Source of the DNA: Hyposmocoma kahamanoa
Lineage: Eukaryota > Arthropoda > Insecta > Lepidoptera > Cosmopterigidae
Length of the DNA: 64,000 nt
NCBI RefSeq assembly: GCF_003589595.1
Contig: NW_020653409.1
Coordinates: 2,398,466-2,462,465 of the forward strand
Direction of reading: 5' to 3'
Shown: in pieces, positions 1-12,139 of the stretch
Numbering within the stretch: position 1 is the stretch's first letter
How the letters are laid out: every line of letters starts with the position of its first letter
Notes under the pieces: generated by a model
What the model was told of the DNA's origin: nothing
Database searches by the model: none
Seen by the model: only the letters and a program-made list of their open reading frames with translations
Position numbers and translations under genes: made by a program

Positions 1-348
1 CCACACGGAAGAAAAGTACTATAAATACAGTAGATAGAAAATTTTACACAAAGAAGACTTCATTTTGATTTTAAAAACAATTCGAACTGCATTCAAAGAT
101 TTTTTGAATACGCGCCTGTCTGAACCAAGACAAGCACCTGTAATTTGACTAAACTAATCGAAAGCCTCAATCAATTGGATTGTTTTCTTTTAAATAACAT
201 AGCATCTTAAATAAAAGGATACCATGAAATTTAACATTTAATTTGAAATTTTGTTCAGGCAAATGAACCTCAAAAAATTAGTTTACAGGAACACTTCCTT
301 GACACGGTATAATAATTATTTAAAAAGCAGTCACTTATACGTAGCCTG

Positions 349-930
349 TCTTTTTTGAAGACGGAGTAAAATGACATTTGCAGGCTTGCCGTTTTCATAA
401 AATTTTAAATAGTCATGTAGTTGTTGTCGACAATTTTATCGATAGATTGTAAAAGAAGGTAAAAATTTTCCAAAAATGTTTGAATTGTGAATGTTACGAC
501 GTTTTACTGATTACTAATTGCGTTGTTGCCTTCTTTATTCTTATTTTGACAATTGAACTACTAGTAGTTCAATTGTCAAAATCATCACTCAGAGTTTAAT
601 ACTAGGTATTGAACTCACATTGTTTTCATATTCATATTAGTAAGGGATTTTATTATTTATATTAAATTGAAATGAAAAACTACAAAATATGTCTCCTCAT
701 TATATTTTTAATAGACACAGTTCTAAATGTAGTAATGAAAATTCAAACATGCACCAAGCAGTTGCTGATGCCTACCGATGATGAGCGATGATGATTCAAA
801 GGAAACAAGCTGGGCTATTTATTGCAATAGCATAACCAGAATTTAATCGATAATCGATAGAATATTTATCGACTGCAACCGCTAGCTGCATGCAAGCGGG
901 CAACACTTTTGTGCGATGAACTGACATTTT
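349..930 (+). mobile_element. TIR element G, copy 1
   Basis: It starts TCTTTTTTGAAGACGGAGTA and shares most of its length with the element at 25255, including the GGCAACACTTTT segment near its right end. It also holds a perfect 40-bp palindrome at 543-582. Confidence 0.6.
543..582. repeat. Perfect 40-bp palindrome
   Basis: ATTTTGACAATTGAACTACT is followed immediately by its exact reverse complement, with no spacer. Confidence 0.95.
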
Positions 931-1894
931 TTTTTATTTATAAAAAGACTGACTATACACCTTAGAGGATGGGAAAAAAATTGGTTTCCCTAGTCTAAGG
1001 TGTACACATATTTTGTCTCACGTAGTCGATATGAGAGGAAAACTCGCCTATATGATGTTGAATCATTAAAAACACTTACTGCGTGTTAGTTTTTCTAAAC
1101 AGCGTTCGGCCTTAGCCTTGGACTTAAAATGTATATACAAAGAAATGAGTGACATTTCCATATTACAATGGCAACAACGTACCCTCTACGTATATGTATA
1201 GTTTAACACAATTTTAACGAATCACATGAACGAGTCTCTAAGTGTGACATCAAGTATAGTGGGTTGAAGAATGAAAATGAAAATTTACAACAATTTACCG
1301 ACACGTTATTGCTTAAAAAAATAATTAAAGAACTTATTGAGTAACAAAATTTACTAGTGTCCGAAAAAAAAAAAAAAAGGATTTTCAAATGACAAATGCC
1401 TGACCATTATTTTATTATTTATTTATTAGGAAATTGTTAAGAATCTCAAAGCGTAATAACACTTTAACTACAAATCAATTCGTGTGAAAACTGTTACTAC
1501 ACCAACCAGCCATTGTTTTTTTTATAAATATCTAACTTCATTGTATAATTTTTGACAAATGGCCACCGTAAACATATTACCAATTCCCGCGAAAAAAAAA
1601 TTACAGTCTAAGAACTGGCAGTGTGGCCAATTAGTCGCCTTAGCCGTAAGTCCCGAAAAACAAAAAAAATTATACTTATTTTGACGTGAAAACATGTTGT
1701 TTTCGTGGTTTTGGCGATATAATTAATTGTTTGATTCTTTTTTGATAAAAACTATTGCAGAAAAATTACGAAAACTGAATAAATATGCATTGATTTGTAA
1801 TATAAATATTAAATTGTTTTTGTTTTTTAATATATAATTATAAATATAAATATTGAATTATTAATAGAAACTAAGAGACTAAAGACTTAGAAAA
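931..1894. other. AT-rich intergenic, nothing identified
   Basis: Homopolymer runs and short open frames only. Confidence 0.5.
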
Positions 1895-2195
1895 ATTTCT
1901 TAAATACGGCCGTATTCGAACCGACGTCTTCTAGCGAACCGTGTCAGACTCTATGCCAACTAAGCCACGGAACGAACCAGCGGACCTCACGAATTTTTCT
2001 ATGTGCTTATTGTCTATTATCTTTGTATTTGTTTTTATTTGGCTAAAAAGTCGTTGAAAAACCAAATACAAAGATCCGACAACAAATACATAGAAAAATT
2101 CGTTACGTCCGCTAGTTCGTTCCACGGCTTAGTTGGCATAGCGTCTGGCACGGTTTGCTAGAAGACTTCAGTTCGAATCCGGCCGGATCGAAGGA
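1895..2195. mobile_element. Foldback of two tRNA-like SINE heads
   Basis: A tRNA-like unit with GGCTTAGTTGGCATAGCGTC and B-box GTTCGAATCC at 2105-2190 (plus) is mirrored by a diverged copy at about 1900-2025 (minus). The centre also pairs (CCAAATACAAAGAT). The copies differ at many sites, so this is an old inverted pair or a palindromic element. Related central sequence recurs at 63515-63556. Confidence 0.65.
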
Positions 2196-2391
2196 AACAA
2201 ATGAATTATAATAAATTATGATTATAATGGACTAAATGTGACCTGTTGAGATTTACAAAACGTAGTTAGTGGTTTAGTAGCTGCAAACTCGCCTCACCCA
2301 AAACCTTTGCAGCGCGGAGTTTCTTTTATAGGACTATACTTCGTTTTTACAAAGCTCAAACCATGTAGATTTTCTTTATAATACCAAGTGA

Positions 2392-2657
2392 CGAGCCGAA
2401 CAATTCGTGCTCCTGGTGGTTAACGACACGCCTGTCCATAGCATTTGCAGTGCCAAATATCTAAGGGATATTGCCGTTGTACTCGTCACCCTAAAACATA
2501 GACAAGTCCCATGTGCCTGTAATTTGACCAGCAACCCTTATCCTTCGAAACCGGAACGATATAATTAATACTCACATCACTGTTTGGCGGCAGAAATAGT
2601 TAAGGTCGCAGTACTTCCCTGGACGAACTTTTTCACAAGAAGCTGTACTGGTACTAA
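2392..2657 (+). mobile_element. SINE-A dispersed repeat (family description)
   Basis: SINE-A is my label for the commonest repeat here, about 300 bases. It starts near CAAGTGACGGGACGAACAAG, contains GTCCATAACAGTTGCAGTGC and GGAACGCAGTAATGCTCACA, and ends near GAGCTCTACTGCTACTAA. At least 14 copies lie in 64 kb on both strands. It has no tRNA-like head that I can see, so it may be a SINE of other origin or the 3' end of a LINE. This copy has lost part of its centre. Confidence 0.75.
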
Positions 2658-3732
2658 AATACAAGATGATCTCAGATAATATATGAAACATAAATGTTCA
2701 TCATTTTGCAGGTAAACGTTGAGATAAATACCCAAGAACAATTTGTGCGGGGAATTACTCTAAAAGGCAAAATATTTTCCAACGACGTGTAATAAGCCAG
2801 AATCGGAATATGCAGTGTATATTTACCTACTGCAAGGAAGTAACGCACACAGAGTGGATAGGTACTACTTCCCTCTGAAATCGCGAAATTATTGTAATGC
2901 ATTTTGTTCTATACTTTAGATGTGTAACGATCAGTTACTATAATATATTTTATCTTTTAACAATTCGAGGTCGCGCTGTGATTGTGGATAGTTAAGATTC
3001 TGTGCTGTTCATCTAGCGATAAACGGCTGAAGTAACATGTCCCGTAAATTATTGTTATTAAAATATTTTAACGGAAGAAGAATCAGATGAAACTACCTTT
3101 TTTTTAATCTCAAATTCACAATGTTGCGGTTGATACTAATTAGCCACGCGATCTCACGCGAGACATTGGGGACACACGCGAGATCGCGCGAGAAATCGTG
3201 TTGCCGTTAAAGAATATAATATAATACAGTCCATCCAGACCATTTCCATGATTCATCATTGTATTATTATTTTTTATTTTTACTCCTGCATGACATGACA
3301 ATAGCTTACAACTACTTGTAACATGTATAATTAATAACTATAGCTACATTACTAGAATTAACTTCAGATTTATAAAATTTGTATAAAAAGAAAGAGATTT
3401 GTAATGTATTATATACATTGACCATGTATTGAAATAAAATTAGAACTTTAACTATTTTGTGCATGTCTACTGACATTATTTGACTTAATAATAATAATAA
3501 TAATAACATTATTTAATTTAATCAATTGAATTCAATCACTATAAGTATAAGTTTGAATGCCAAATGTGGTAAAATATGAGCTCTATTATTCCATCTTTTG
3601 TTCACCATATTTTAAGCAAATAAATTTTCATTTTCCAACGAAGATAGGGTAGGAGAAAATTTAAATTTTGTCATACAAATTTCAATCCTCATCTCGCCTC
3701 GTCTCGGCTCGCCAGTGGAAAACCACCTTTTC
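2658..3732. other. AT-rich intergenic, nothing identified
   Basis: It contains an (ATA)n run near 3486-3508 and a CGCGAGATC-rich spot at 3145-3197. No gene signature. Confidence 0.5.
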
Positions 3733-4018
3733 AGTAGCAGTGGATCTCCTTGTGAAAGAGTTCGTCTAGGGAAGTACTGCCACCTTACCTTCTTCTGCCG
3801 CCAAGCAGTAATGTCAGCATTACTGTGTTACGGTTTTGAAGGGTAAGGCTACTGGTGAAATTACAGGCACATGGGACTTCTCAACGTTGTGACGGGCGCA
3901 GTGGCAGTGCCCCTCAGATATTTGCGGTTTAAAGCTCTGAGTGGCACTGTAATTGTTATGGACAAGCGTGAGCTTACCATCAGGCGCATAAATTGTTCGT
4001 CCCGTCACTTGACATTAT
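3733..4018 (-). mobile_element. SINE-A copy, near full length
   Basis: It is the reverse complement of the family from the TAGTAGCAG end to TTGACATTATAAAA, with a few small deletions. Confidence 0.8.
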
Positions 4019-5683
4019 AAAAAAAATCCTTCATAGACTTGAAAAACTTAATTTTTTTCCATCCTCTAAGAGCAGAGCTGACATAAAGAAAAATCATTGT
4101 ATTTTTCTTCTTTTTCCTTTTCTTTATTAATGAAATAAGTACACACTTGACCTCCAACACCTAATGGAAAGTGACGATGAGATCGACGATGCTGCATGCA
4201 TATCTTATAATGCCTATTCACTCTCACCTTGAAAAGGTCTATGGTATAAACATATAATGCGGAAAATGAGTCATACCTTTCGGGCGGTGCAAGGAGGCAG
4301 GGAGGACAATTAAAAAACAAACTGATTGTTTAAAAAAAATAAGAGGTGCGTATTGTTAGATTATATAAAAATATAGATAAAAATTAATATACTGAGGCGT
4401 TACTTTGCGGAAGTTATAATGTCAATTAAAATAAAAGTAAAATAATTTGCTTACTTCGCGAACCTGTAAAAAATTAATAAAAACATAAACGGAATTGGAC
4501 GTAGTTAAGCAAAAAGGATTCAATCCACAAAATTATCAAAAAATTAGTTATATGTACCAAACGGTTCCTAAAGTCTAACCTTTTAGGTCAGCAAAAAATC
4601 CTCCATATAAACATAAATAAATATCTCTGGAATTACTTGACATTATAAAAGAGTGAGAAACACTTTTAAACTTAAACTGCCATAATTTCGAAAGTGACTG
4701 AATGTGCATTGGATCCTTTTTGTTTAACTACGTCCAATTACAGTCACAAATACCTACCACCAAAAAAATGTACCCGACACTTGTTTCGTCTGTCTACGAG
4801 GCATCTCCAGGACTTGTTGATTGTTCGATGATTGACCGAAGGTTAATAAATTTATGTCCTTTTTTGTGGATAGTGGATAGGGCAAATAATTTTTCACTTC
4901 TCATGCTCTTAAAGTTCGTATTTATGCTGAGTGTAAGCTGCGTAAAATAGGATTTTATGCTCTAGTACCTTAGTTCACTTATTAGTGCACTAAGGCACTA
5001 GAACTAAATAAATATTTTTTATATAGGTACGACGATGGGTGAATGTATTACACGATAAAATATACTTTATTCGATCATACAAAATGCTGAAAACAGCCTA
5101 AAAAGTCTAAAGCGAATTCCTATTATAGCCTGTCCATAACAGCTACAGTGCCACTCAGACATCACTCAGAGCTTTAAATTACAAAGATCAGATATTATAT
5201 ATATTAAGATTACAAATATTTCACTTTGTATGTACATAATTTTTACATGGAGATATTTCTCTTTCAATACTACAGAGAACTTGCAAAATTTTGGATTTTA
5301 ACTGAAGCCTATTAGTTATTAAATTCACATTCCAAAATTTGCAAATTACCCAGCGATTTAACGACACGCCGGGCCTTCCGCTGCCCTGTCAGTCACCATC
5401 GGACGCTTGTCGACTTAGGATCTGTGTCAAATTTTCTCCGTCTGTTCTTATTTAATTCATATTAATTTTTAACGCGTCTCACCTTCTAAAATGTATGCTC
5501 GCCTTAAATACGTGAAATATCTCGCCTTAACGAAGAAATATTTTCTTTCCACGAGACCCGAACACTTCAATTTTTGTCGAACCATTGTTGAAAATAAGGA
5601 CATTTTTTAGAAATTAAAATGCAGTTTACTACGCTATCTCTACCTCTAGGGTTTACATTTCTTCGCAGTTTTTTTTCTTATGT
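4019..5683. other. AT-rich intergenic
   Basis: Only the SINE-A fragment at 5130-5192 is recognisable. Confidence 0.5.
5130..5192 (+). mobile_element. SINE-A fragment with shared 12-base duplication
   Basis: This 62-base piece is identical to 5740-5801, including an extra CAGACATCACT unit not seen in other copies. Confidence 0.7.
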
Positions 5684-5937
5684 ACCAAGTGATGGGGTGA
5701 ACTAGTTGTGCGCCTAGTAGTACCTAAACGCCTAAACGCCTGTCCATAACAGCTACAGTGCCACTCAGACATCACTCAGAGCTTTAAATTACAAAGATCT
5801 GAGGGGCACTACCACTGCGCCTGTCATCCTGAGACGTAACTTAACAAGTCCCAAGTGCGTGTAAATTCACCAGCACTCTTCAGAATGCAGTAATGCTCAT
5901 ATTACTGCTTGGCGGCAGAAATAGGTAAATTATCTAC
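5684..5937 (+). mobile_element. SINE-A copy
   Basis: It has the family start and middle and is truncated after GGCGGCAGAAATAGGTAAA. Confidence 0.8.
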
Positions 5938-7129
5938 ATCACTATTTAACTCGCTAAACACATCTTTATGGGCGTCATTAAGGCCTCAATAGTTGACGTT
6001 CACGGCTCAGAACCTATATTTTTAATATCGCCAATACTTGTTTTGTTACGGTAAACAAATACCCGATGGCACCACAGATCACTGGATTATTACACCCAAC
6101 ATCATACGTCCTTCATTTTGCTCAATGAAAGAAATGATACCTTGAATTAAATCATATTTCACGCTTCAAATAAAGGCTTTAGAACAAAAACCTGCCCTCC
6201 AGAGAGTACATTTTATCGTAGGAGTACTAACGTCTGTAGACGGGAGATTGTGGGTAATTTTTTATTATAATGGTATAAATTATATATGGTATAAATAACG
6301 CAAAGAACTTTATGTTTGGTCAATTTTATTTTAAATGTAGAATAGATGAAAGTTAGGCGATGTTAGGCGACAAGAATGGCCGATGATCACCAATGATGTT
6401 ACGCGTTTGTCTAGTAAACACCCACTGAAGCCAACCTGCAATAGCTCTAAATTGTAGCTTTCGAGAAATGCAGATGCCTGTGGTGTATTCCACTTCTTTA
6501 CTGTAAGCATAAAAAAGGAGGAAACAAAGCAATTCAGGCAAATGAGTCGTAAATCATTAGTATGAAATGTTTCGAACTTTCTAAAAAAACATAGGGGAAA
6601 AGGTAAAGATGGAACTGTAAAGTTTCCGTATATCCGATAGAAAACCGATAACCAGGCCTCTTTTACTGTAGACAAGTACATTCCCTCGTCCTCAGAAAGC
6701 CTTTGAGAGATAAGTTTGTGGCCGAGGGTTTTGAGTAATCAAATGAAAGGCTCGGTCTACATCATTTATTGTAAAATAGGAATAGGAATAAAGGTAAAGT
6801 AAAGTAACGGCGTAAAGGCCCCAAAGGGCCTGTATTTTCTACAAATATTATGCTTTACAAGCAGTTAGGTTTCTTGATTTTCTGGTATCGTGTGTTCGCT
6901 TCGGAAATTTTGTAGAGAGTGGCAACGGAAGAATAAAAGTAACAATGATGAAGAAAAGGAATTACAGAACGATTCGAAATTTTTAAAGTAGTTAGCCAAA
7001 AACCAGAGCAGGCTGATAAAAAGGTGGGATAACGATGAAATAGGTCGCATCGTCACAAGTTTAAAGAAATTAAAATTGTTACACTAGCGTCAAAGTACAT
7101 TTATGAAAATATAGATAATTTATATTAAG
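5938..7129. other. AT-rich intergenic
   Basis: A short stretch at about 6940-7060 resembles 16305-16390 (shared GTGATAAAAAGGTAGGATAA-like sequence). Otherwise empty. Confidence 0.4.
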
Positions 7130-7625
7130 AATAATAGTAATTTTTTTTGAAAAATAGTGACAAACATAACATTAATACGAGGAATAAAAATAAATTGGCT
7201 GCTCTCGACAATTTTAACAAAGTCAAAAATTTATTTAAGGAAGAATGTATACCGACTCTTCTTTAATAAAATCCCGGCTAAAACTTCATATATCATGTAT
7301 GGCAAAAACTTCATACTAGAGGTTATTTACAGCTTCTGCGTACTTGGATGACAAAAATCGGTGGTAGTAACCCGTTTAGCAGGTATAGTTTCAGTATTAT
7401 GATGTTTAAAATAAATATTGCACCCTAGAGTTTCGTGCTCAATCTTCTCAGGGGAATCTGCCTTACGAATGAGCAGTAGAGTAATTTGCTTACCTATGAA
7501 ATAAAGATTATTTGAAGTAATAGTTGCTACTATAGTTTGAACTGTAACGAAAAACATCGCGAGGAAGCCTGTTGGAAAGTTCGCAAAACTCCATGGACGG
7601 AGACTTCTTGTTGGAAAAGCCATGA
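7130..7625. repeat. Dispersed repeat D, copy 1
   Basis: It shares ACATAACATTAATACGAGGA and ACAGCTTCTGCGTACTTG blocks with 12140-12235 and 13155-13385. A 98-residue minus-strand open frame here is unrecognised and probably just repeat sequence. Confidence 0.5.
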
Positions 7626-7736
7626 CTGGCCAACATCGTCATGGTGAATCTATCCACTGTGTAAAGGAAACTTTGTACAGCGGAAAGATTCAGCGCCGCA
7701 AATTAAGGAAGAACATTTGACATGAAATATATTTTA

Positions 7737-8030
7737 GTAGAAGTAGAGCTCCTTGAGAAAGTATTCTTCCAGGGAAGTACTGCCAACTTTTCTACTTCTG
7801 CCGCCTGCAGTAATGTCAGCATTACTGTGTTCCGGTTTTGAAGGGTAAGGGCGCTGGTGAAATTACAGGCACATGGGACTTGTCAACTTATGTCTCTGGG
7901 TGACAGGCGCGGTAGCAGTGCACCTTAGTTCTTTGAGATTTAAAGAGATGAGTGGCACTACCAATTATTATGGACAGGGGTGTAGCTTACCGTCAGGCGT
8001 ACGACTTGTTCGTCCCGTCACTTGATATTA
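7737..8030 (-). mobile_element. SINE-A copy, near full length
   Basis: Reverse-complement copy ending in TTGATATTATAAAA followed by an A-rich run. Confidence 0.8.
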
Positions 8031-8798
8031 TAAAAAAAATAAAAATAAAAATACAATAGTAAAAATAAAAATGAAAGTAAACTACCTGCATATACCTGAA
8101 ATATATTCAAGAAAATCCTTTAAACACAGTATTTCAAAGAAATTGGCTTGATGGATTTATTCCGATGCTGTAAAACAACATTTAAAAAAAGAACTCAGCT
8201 ATAGACATAATGAAGCACATTGCCGCGCTGAGTCACTAATTATTATTGTGCCAAAGCCTATGTTGTTAACAACACACATAAAATTAAGTACCTATGTATG
8301 TCCACAGGCCAGCATATCAAGCTACACATTGACGTATCTTGTTCCGTTGCACTGGAGGCGATTTTCGGACAAAAATGTGTAGTCTAATGTGCCGTTGTCC
8401 GTACTTAATCGAATATCGGATAATAATGAAATTTATTGTTGCTAAATTATTCTTTGTCATCATTGCTAATGACTGTAAGTTTTTCATAATATATAGTTAT
8501 CTAATCGGAAGTAAATCTCATCACCGCACGTTTATTTATAGACGTACAAAAATGATAATTAGCTTCTGTTATTAGTAAATTGCGCGCCTTTGGTATCGAC
8601 ATAGTTCTGCCTCGCATGTGGGTAAAGGTTTTTTTAACTGAAACAAACGTTCAATGTAGTCGATGACCTTTCTCAAGAGCACGCCCGTATGGAATGCATT
8701 TCCAAGTATGCAAAACAATATCTCACACCACTCTTGATTTTTTATCTGAACGAACTGTGTGGGTGTCGTGGGTGGGTGTGGGTGTCCCGCTTTTTTTT
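8031..8798. other. AT-rich intergenic
   Basis: Nothing except a GT-rich simple repeat at 8757-8791. Confidence 0.5.
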
Positions 8799-8985
8799 AT
8801 ATCAAGTGACGGGACGAACAAGTCGTGCACCTGATAGTAAGCTACACGACTGTCCATAACAGTTGCAGTGTCCTCAGACTTTAAATCGCAAAGATCTGAG
8901 GGGCACTGCCACTGCGCCCGTCACCCTGAGACGTAAGTTGACAAGTCCCATCTGCCTGTAATTTCACCAGCTTCTGACTCTTCAA
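8799..8985 (+). mobile_element. SINE-A copy, 3' truncated
   Basis: It begins ATCAAGTGACGGGACGAAC and breaks off before the GGAACGCAG segment, about 110 bases before an assembly gap. Confidence 0.8.
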
Positions 8986-9095
8986 AAGATTCCCATCGCG
9001 CACGATACTCCTCATGTAAACTATTTATAGTTTAGAAGATAATACACAGTGTCCGAAAACTCAACGTCAAACGGATACATGGTACCGGGTAAGAG

Positions 9096-9105
9096 NNNNN
9101 NNNNN
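9096..9105. other. Assembly gap (10 N)
   Basis: Placeholder-length run of Ns between SINE-A fragments; the true gap size is unknown. Confidence 0.95.
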
Positions 9106-9169
9106 AAATTTAAGTAAACAATAAAAACAATTTTGCAATTTTGCAGTGTTTTATAAAATAATCCTCATA

Positions 9170-9393
9170 CCACTCTGAGCTTTAAATCGCAAAGATCTGA
9201 ACAGCACTACCACTGCACCCGTCACCCTGAGACATAAGTTGACAAGTCAAAAAGTCTCATGTGCCTGTAATAGCACCCTTACCTTCCAAAATCGGAACGC
9301 AGTAATTCTCAAGTTACTGCTTAGCAGCAGATATAGGGAAGTGGCATGACTTCCTTGGACGAACTCTTTCACAAGGAGCTCTACTGCTACTAA
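9170..9393 (+). mobile_element. SINE-A copy, 5' truncated
   Basis: It begins at the CCACTCTGAGC segment and runs to the CTCTACTGCTACTAAC end. Confidence 0.8.
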
Positions 9394-9481
9394 CATGATT
9401 CTCGTGTTCAAAATAGTCAGGATCACTTGATGCGAAGAATAAACGCTTTGGACGTGATAGACAAACATTTTTTTTATGATA

Positions 9482-9826
9482 TTAAGTGGGAGGATGGGAG
9501 CTGGAGGGCAAGGAAGAACCTTGAGTTTGAACATCTAATGTGCGGGCCCAATATTGTGGGAGAAACAAAAGCTGTGACTCCGCTGGCTCGGACAGGTGAA
9601 GAGAATGGGAGAAGATCGTGCCGCGGAGAGGGCTTACTTGGGACAACTGAAAGGAGGCCGGCCGGTCGGACGCCCTAGGTACTGCTGGAGCGATGAAGTC
9701 CTGAAATATCTCAAGGACCTCGGTGCTAGTGGCCGGAAGGAGCAGGCTCAGGACCAGGAGGAGTGGCAGAATCTGGTGTCGGAAGCTAAGACCCACTTTG
9801 GGTCACTGCACCACCGAAGTAAATAA
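9482..9826 (+). pseudogene. Non-LTR retrotransposon tail (endonuclease/RT polyprotein end)
   Basis: The segment from 9596 reads VKRMGEDRAAERAYLGQ, RRPVGRPRYCWSDEV-like sequence and EEWQNLVSEAKTHFGSL before a stop. This is the typical C-terminus of a common insect LINE polyprotein. Upstream, a different frame encodes LMCGPNIVGETKA from the same protein, so there is a frameshift near 9,570. The 5' 90% or more is absent, as expected for a truncated LINE. SINE-A copies lie on both sides. Confidence 0.8.
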
Positions 9827-9835
9827 GTAAGTATG

Positions 9836-10093
9836 GTATTAAGTGATGGGACGAACAATTCGTGCGCCTGATGGTAAGCGGCACGCCTGTCCATAACAGT
9901 TGCAGTGCCACTCAGAGCTTTAAATCGCAAAGATCTGAGACATAAGTCGACAAATCCCATGTGCCTGTAATTTCACTTACCTTTCAAAATTGGCACGCAG
10001 TAATGCTCACATTCCTGCTTGGCGACAGAACTATGTAAGGTAGCAGTACTTCCATGGACGAACTCTATCATAAGAAACTCTACCGCTACTAAT
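9836..10093 (+). mobile_element. SINE-A copy directly after LINE tail
   Basis: It starts within 10 bases of the LINE stop codon and has an internal deletion after AAGATCTGAG. Confidence 0.8.
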
Positions 10094-10865
10094 AATAAAA
10101 TATAATTAAATTAATAAACTTTCATATAATAACTGCGTAAACATGAAGAGAATTTTACCTACTAAGTTAATGTGAACAAATAGGTAAAATGTAAGAATAC
10201 TTTTGCGCAATTACCATAAGCTTTAAAGACGTTCAATAAATGTTATTCATTAGCTCTGTCCTCCCATACGTACGTACAAACAAACCACATACATTAATAT
10301 GTATAAGTAGACGTTGAATCATGTATTATTTTGATAAAATAATTTTCCATTTTTTCAAATGTTTAATGTGTCAATTATTCTAAATTTTAAATAAACGCTT
10401 CCGGTGATTATTAAATCGTAATTCCGTACATATTTACGCACATCGCTGTATAAACACTATGGAATTACCGTAGCCGTGAATTTATCACGATCTTTAATGA
10501 AAAAACTATTTAAACGTCATTCGTTTCAACAAATCAATGTTCTGTGTAAATTACAGTTACATGTTTATTTGTAAGTCAATGGTTACATGTCATAAAATAC
10601 AATTCACATAAAACAAATTCATTATAATGCAGATGTTCTGTGTCAAGTGTGTCTAAATCAACTCGAAAATTTGAAATATGAAATAGTTTGAGGCGGCTAT
10701 AGAACAAAGCCTATGGGCTAACAAAGTGGTGTTACATGTCAAGTACCATTAGCATAAGAACACCCTATTATATAACCATGTAACTTGCAAACATCTTGTA
10801 AATAAAGAACATGAAAGCCGTAAAAAAATTGTTTGAATTTGACCATTATGATATAATTATCATAT
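10094..10865. other. AT-rich intergenic, nothing identified
   Basis: No repeat shared with other parts of the window and no coding signature. Confidence 0.5.
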
Positions 10866-11205
10866 AATAAGCCGTGGCTAGCCTCATGGTTTCACCTACC
10901 GTCTCTCAAACAGTGCTCGTGGGTTCGAAACCGTGCTTGCACCTCAGAGTATTCTCGAAATTTATGTGTTAAACTTAATTTGAAATTAATAATGCACACA
11001 TGCATAGTCCCGCGGGTGATATACCATGAACTTTTCGGTGAAGGAACACATTGTAAAGACTGCAGGTCGGGTTCACAGCCCTCGAAAAACATGTGAAGTC
11101 CCTAACCCGCATTGGGCCAGGTTGGCAGACCATGGCCTGAACACTCACCTTAGAGGACACCCGTGCCCATCAGTGGTATTTATAAACGGGTTGATAATGT
11201 TGAGG
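10866..11205 (+). mobile_element. tRNA-headed SINE (SINE-C)
   Basis: The head resembles a tRNA, with a B-box GGGTTCGAAACC. It is followed by a body with TTTTCGGTGAAGGAACACAT, CCTAACCCGCATTGGGCCAG and CACCCGTGCCCATCAGTGG. That body recurs in many lepidopteran genomes as far as I recall. Confidence 0.75.
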
Positions 11206-12139
11206 AAATAATTATCCCCAATAAAAATCGTACTATCTTGTTAAAATAAAGCCACATGTGATCATAAGTCAGCAGTCTGCCAACGCGTGTCTGTATGTCT
11301 GTGGTCCTCGACAAACTGTACAGGAATGAACTTAATAAGGTAGGACAAGAAGAACCCTGGCGCCCTTAGGTGTGTGCCTATCACTTATAAAACGCAATTT
11401 AACTCCGACTAAGCAAAAATGGTGAACTTACCAAGTTTTCTTTTTAGAAATTATTATATATATATATATATATAAAATAAATTTTAAAAATTTCAGTCGA
11501 AGCCATTGAAATAACAAAATAATATTAAAAATCTCTATCTCGTAAAATTTGGCTTCGAGCAGTTACGCGCCTTTTGCCAATACTACATAAGCGGATTTAC
11601 ACTATTGCCGGCGAAATTACACAATTATGTGAATTTTTATAATTCCTATGCTTTAGCCTAAAAAGATATCGACTAATTTTCTTAGTAGAATCTTTAAGAA
11701 AATTAGCAGACTTGGGGTCCAAGAGTGAGGGCTCTTGGACCCCAAGTCTGCTAATTTTCTTGCAATTGCAATTCCATCGACATTTCACTAAGATTAAATT
11801 GCAATTATGATAATATTTTTTAATCTGCTAAAATGTACTTGCAATGGCAGTTGAGTTCTTAGAGGATTGAAAAAAAATTGTGTTTCAATGGAATGTCAGC
11901 GGAATGGCAGTGATGGCATTCATTCATTCAATCACTAACGATCGATGTTGCCTTACTTAAACTATCATGGAAATTACTATGTATATAATAAATAAGATTT
12001 CGTTTAATCAACAATTTAGCCATCAAATTACTTAAATGCTGTTTTTTTTCACAAAATTAACAAGAAAAGAGATTAACTTTCTTACACTAACGTCACAGTA
12101 GGTACATTTATGAAAATGGTATTGATGTTAAGTACAATA
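11206..12139. other. AT-rich intergenic
   Basis: A (TA)n run at 11455-11476 and the hairpin at 11696-11761 are the only distinct items. Confidence 0.5.
11696..11761. repeat. Perfect hairpin, 30-bp arms
   Basis: Arms 11696-11725 and 11732-11761 are exact reverse complements separated by TGAGGG. The arm contains GCAGACTTGGGGTCCAAGAG. Confidence 0.95.

Noticed and set aside
2105..2190. Possible functional tRNA genes (also at 10890, 13395, 14455, 32930, 62550)
   Set aside because: Each has a B-box and a rough A-box but no complete cloverleaf that I could fold, and each is joined to a SINE body or repeated elsewhere in the window.
7327..7623. 98-residue minus-strand open frame resembling a membrane protein fragment
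   Set aside because: It lies in dispersed repeat D, whose other copy does not keep the frame, and no family motif is recognisable.
11696..11761. MicroRNA precursor
   Set aside because: Arms are perfectly complementary with a 6-base loop; animal pre-miRNAs normally show bulges and a larger loop.
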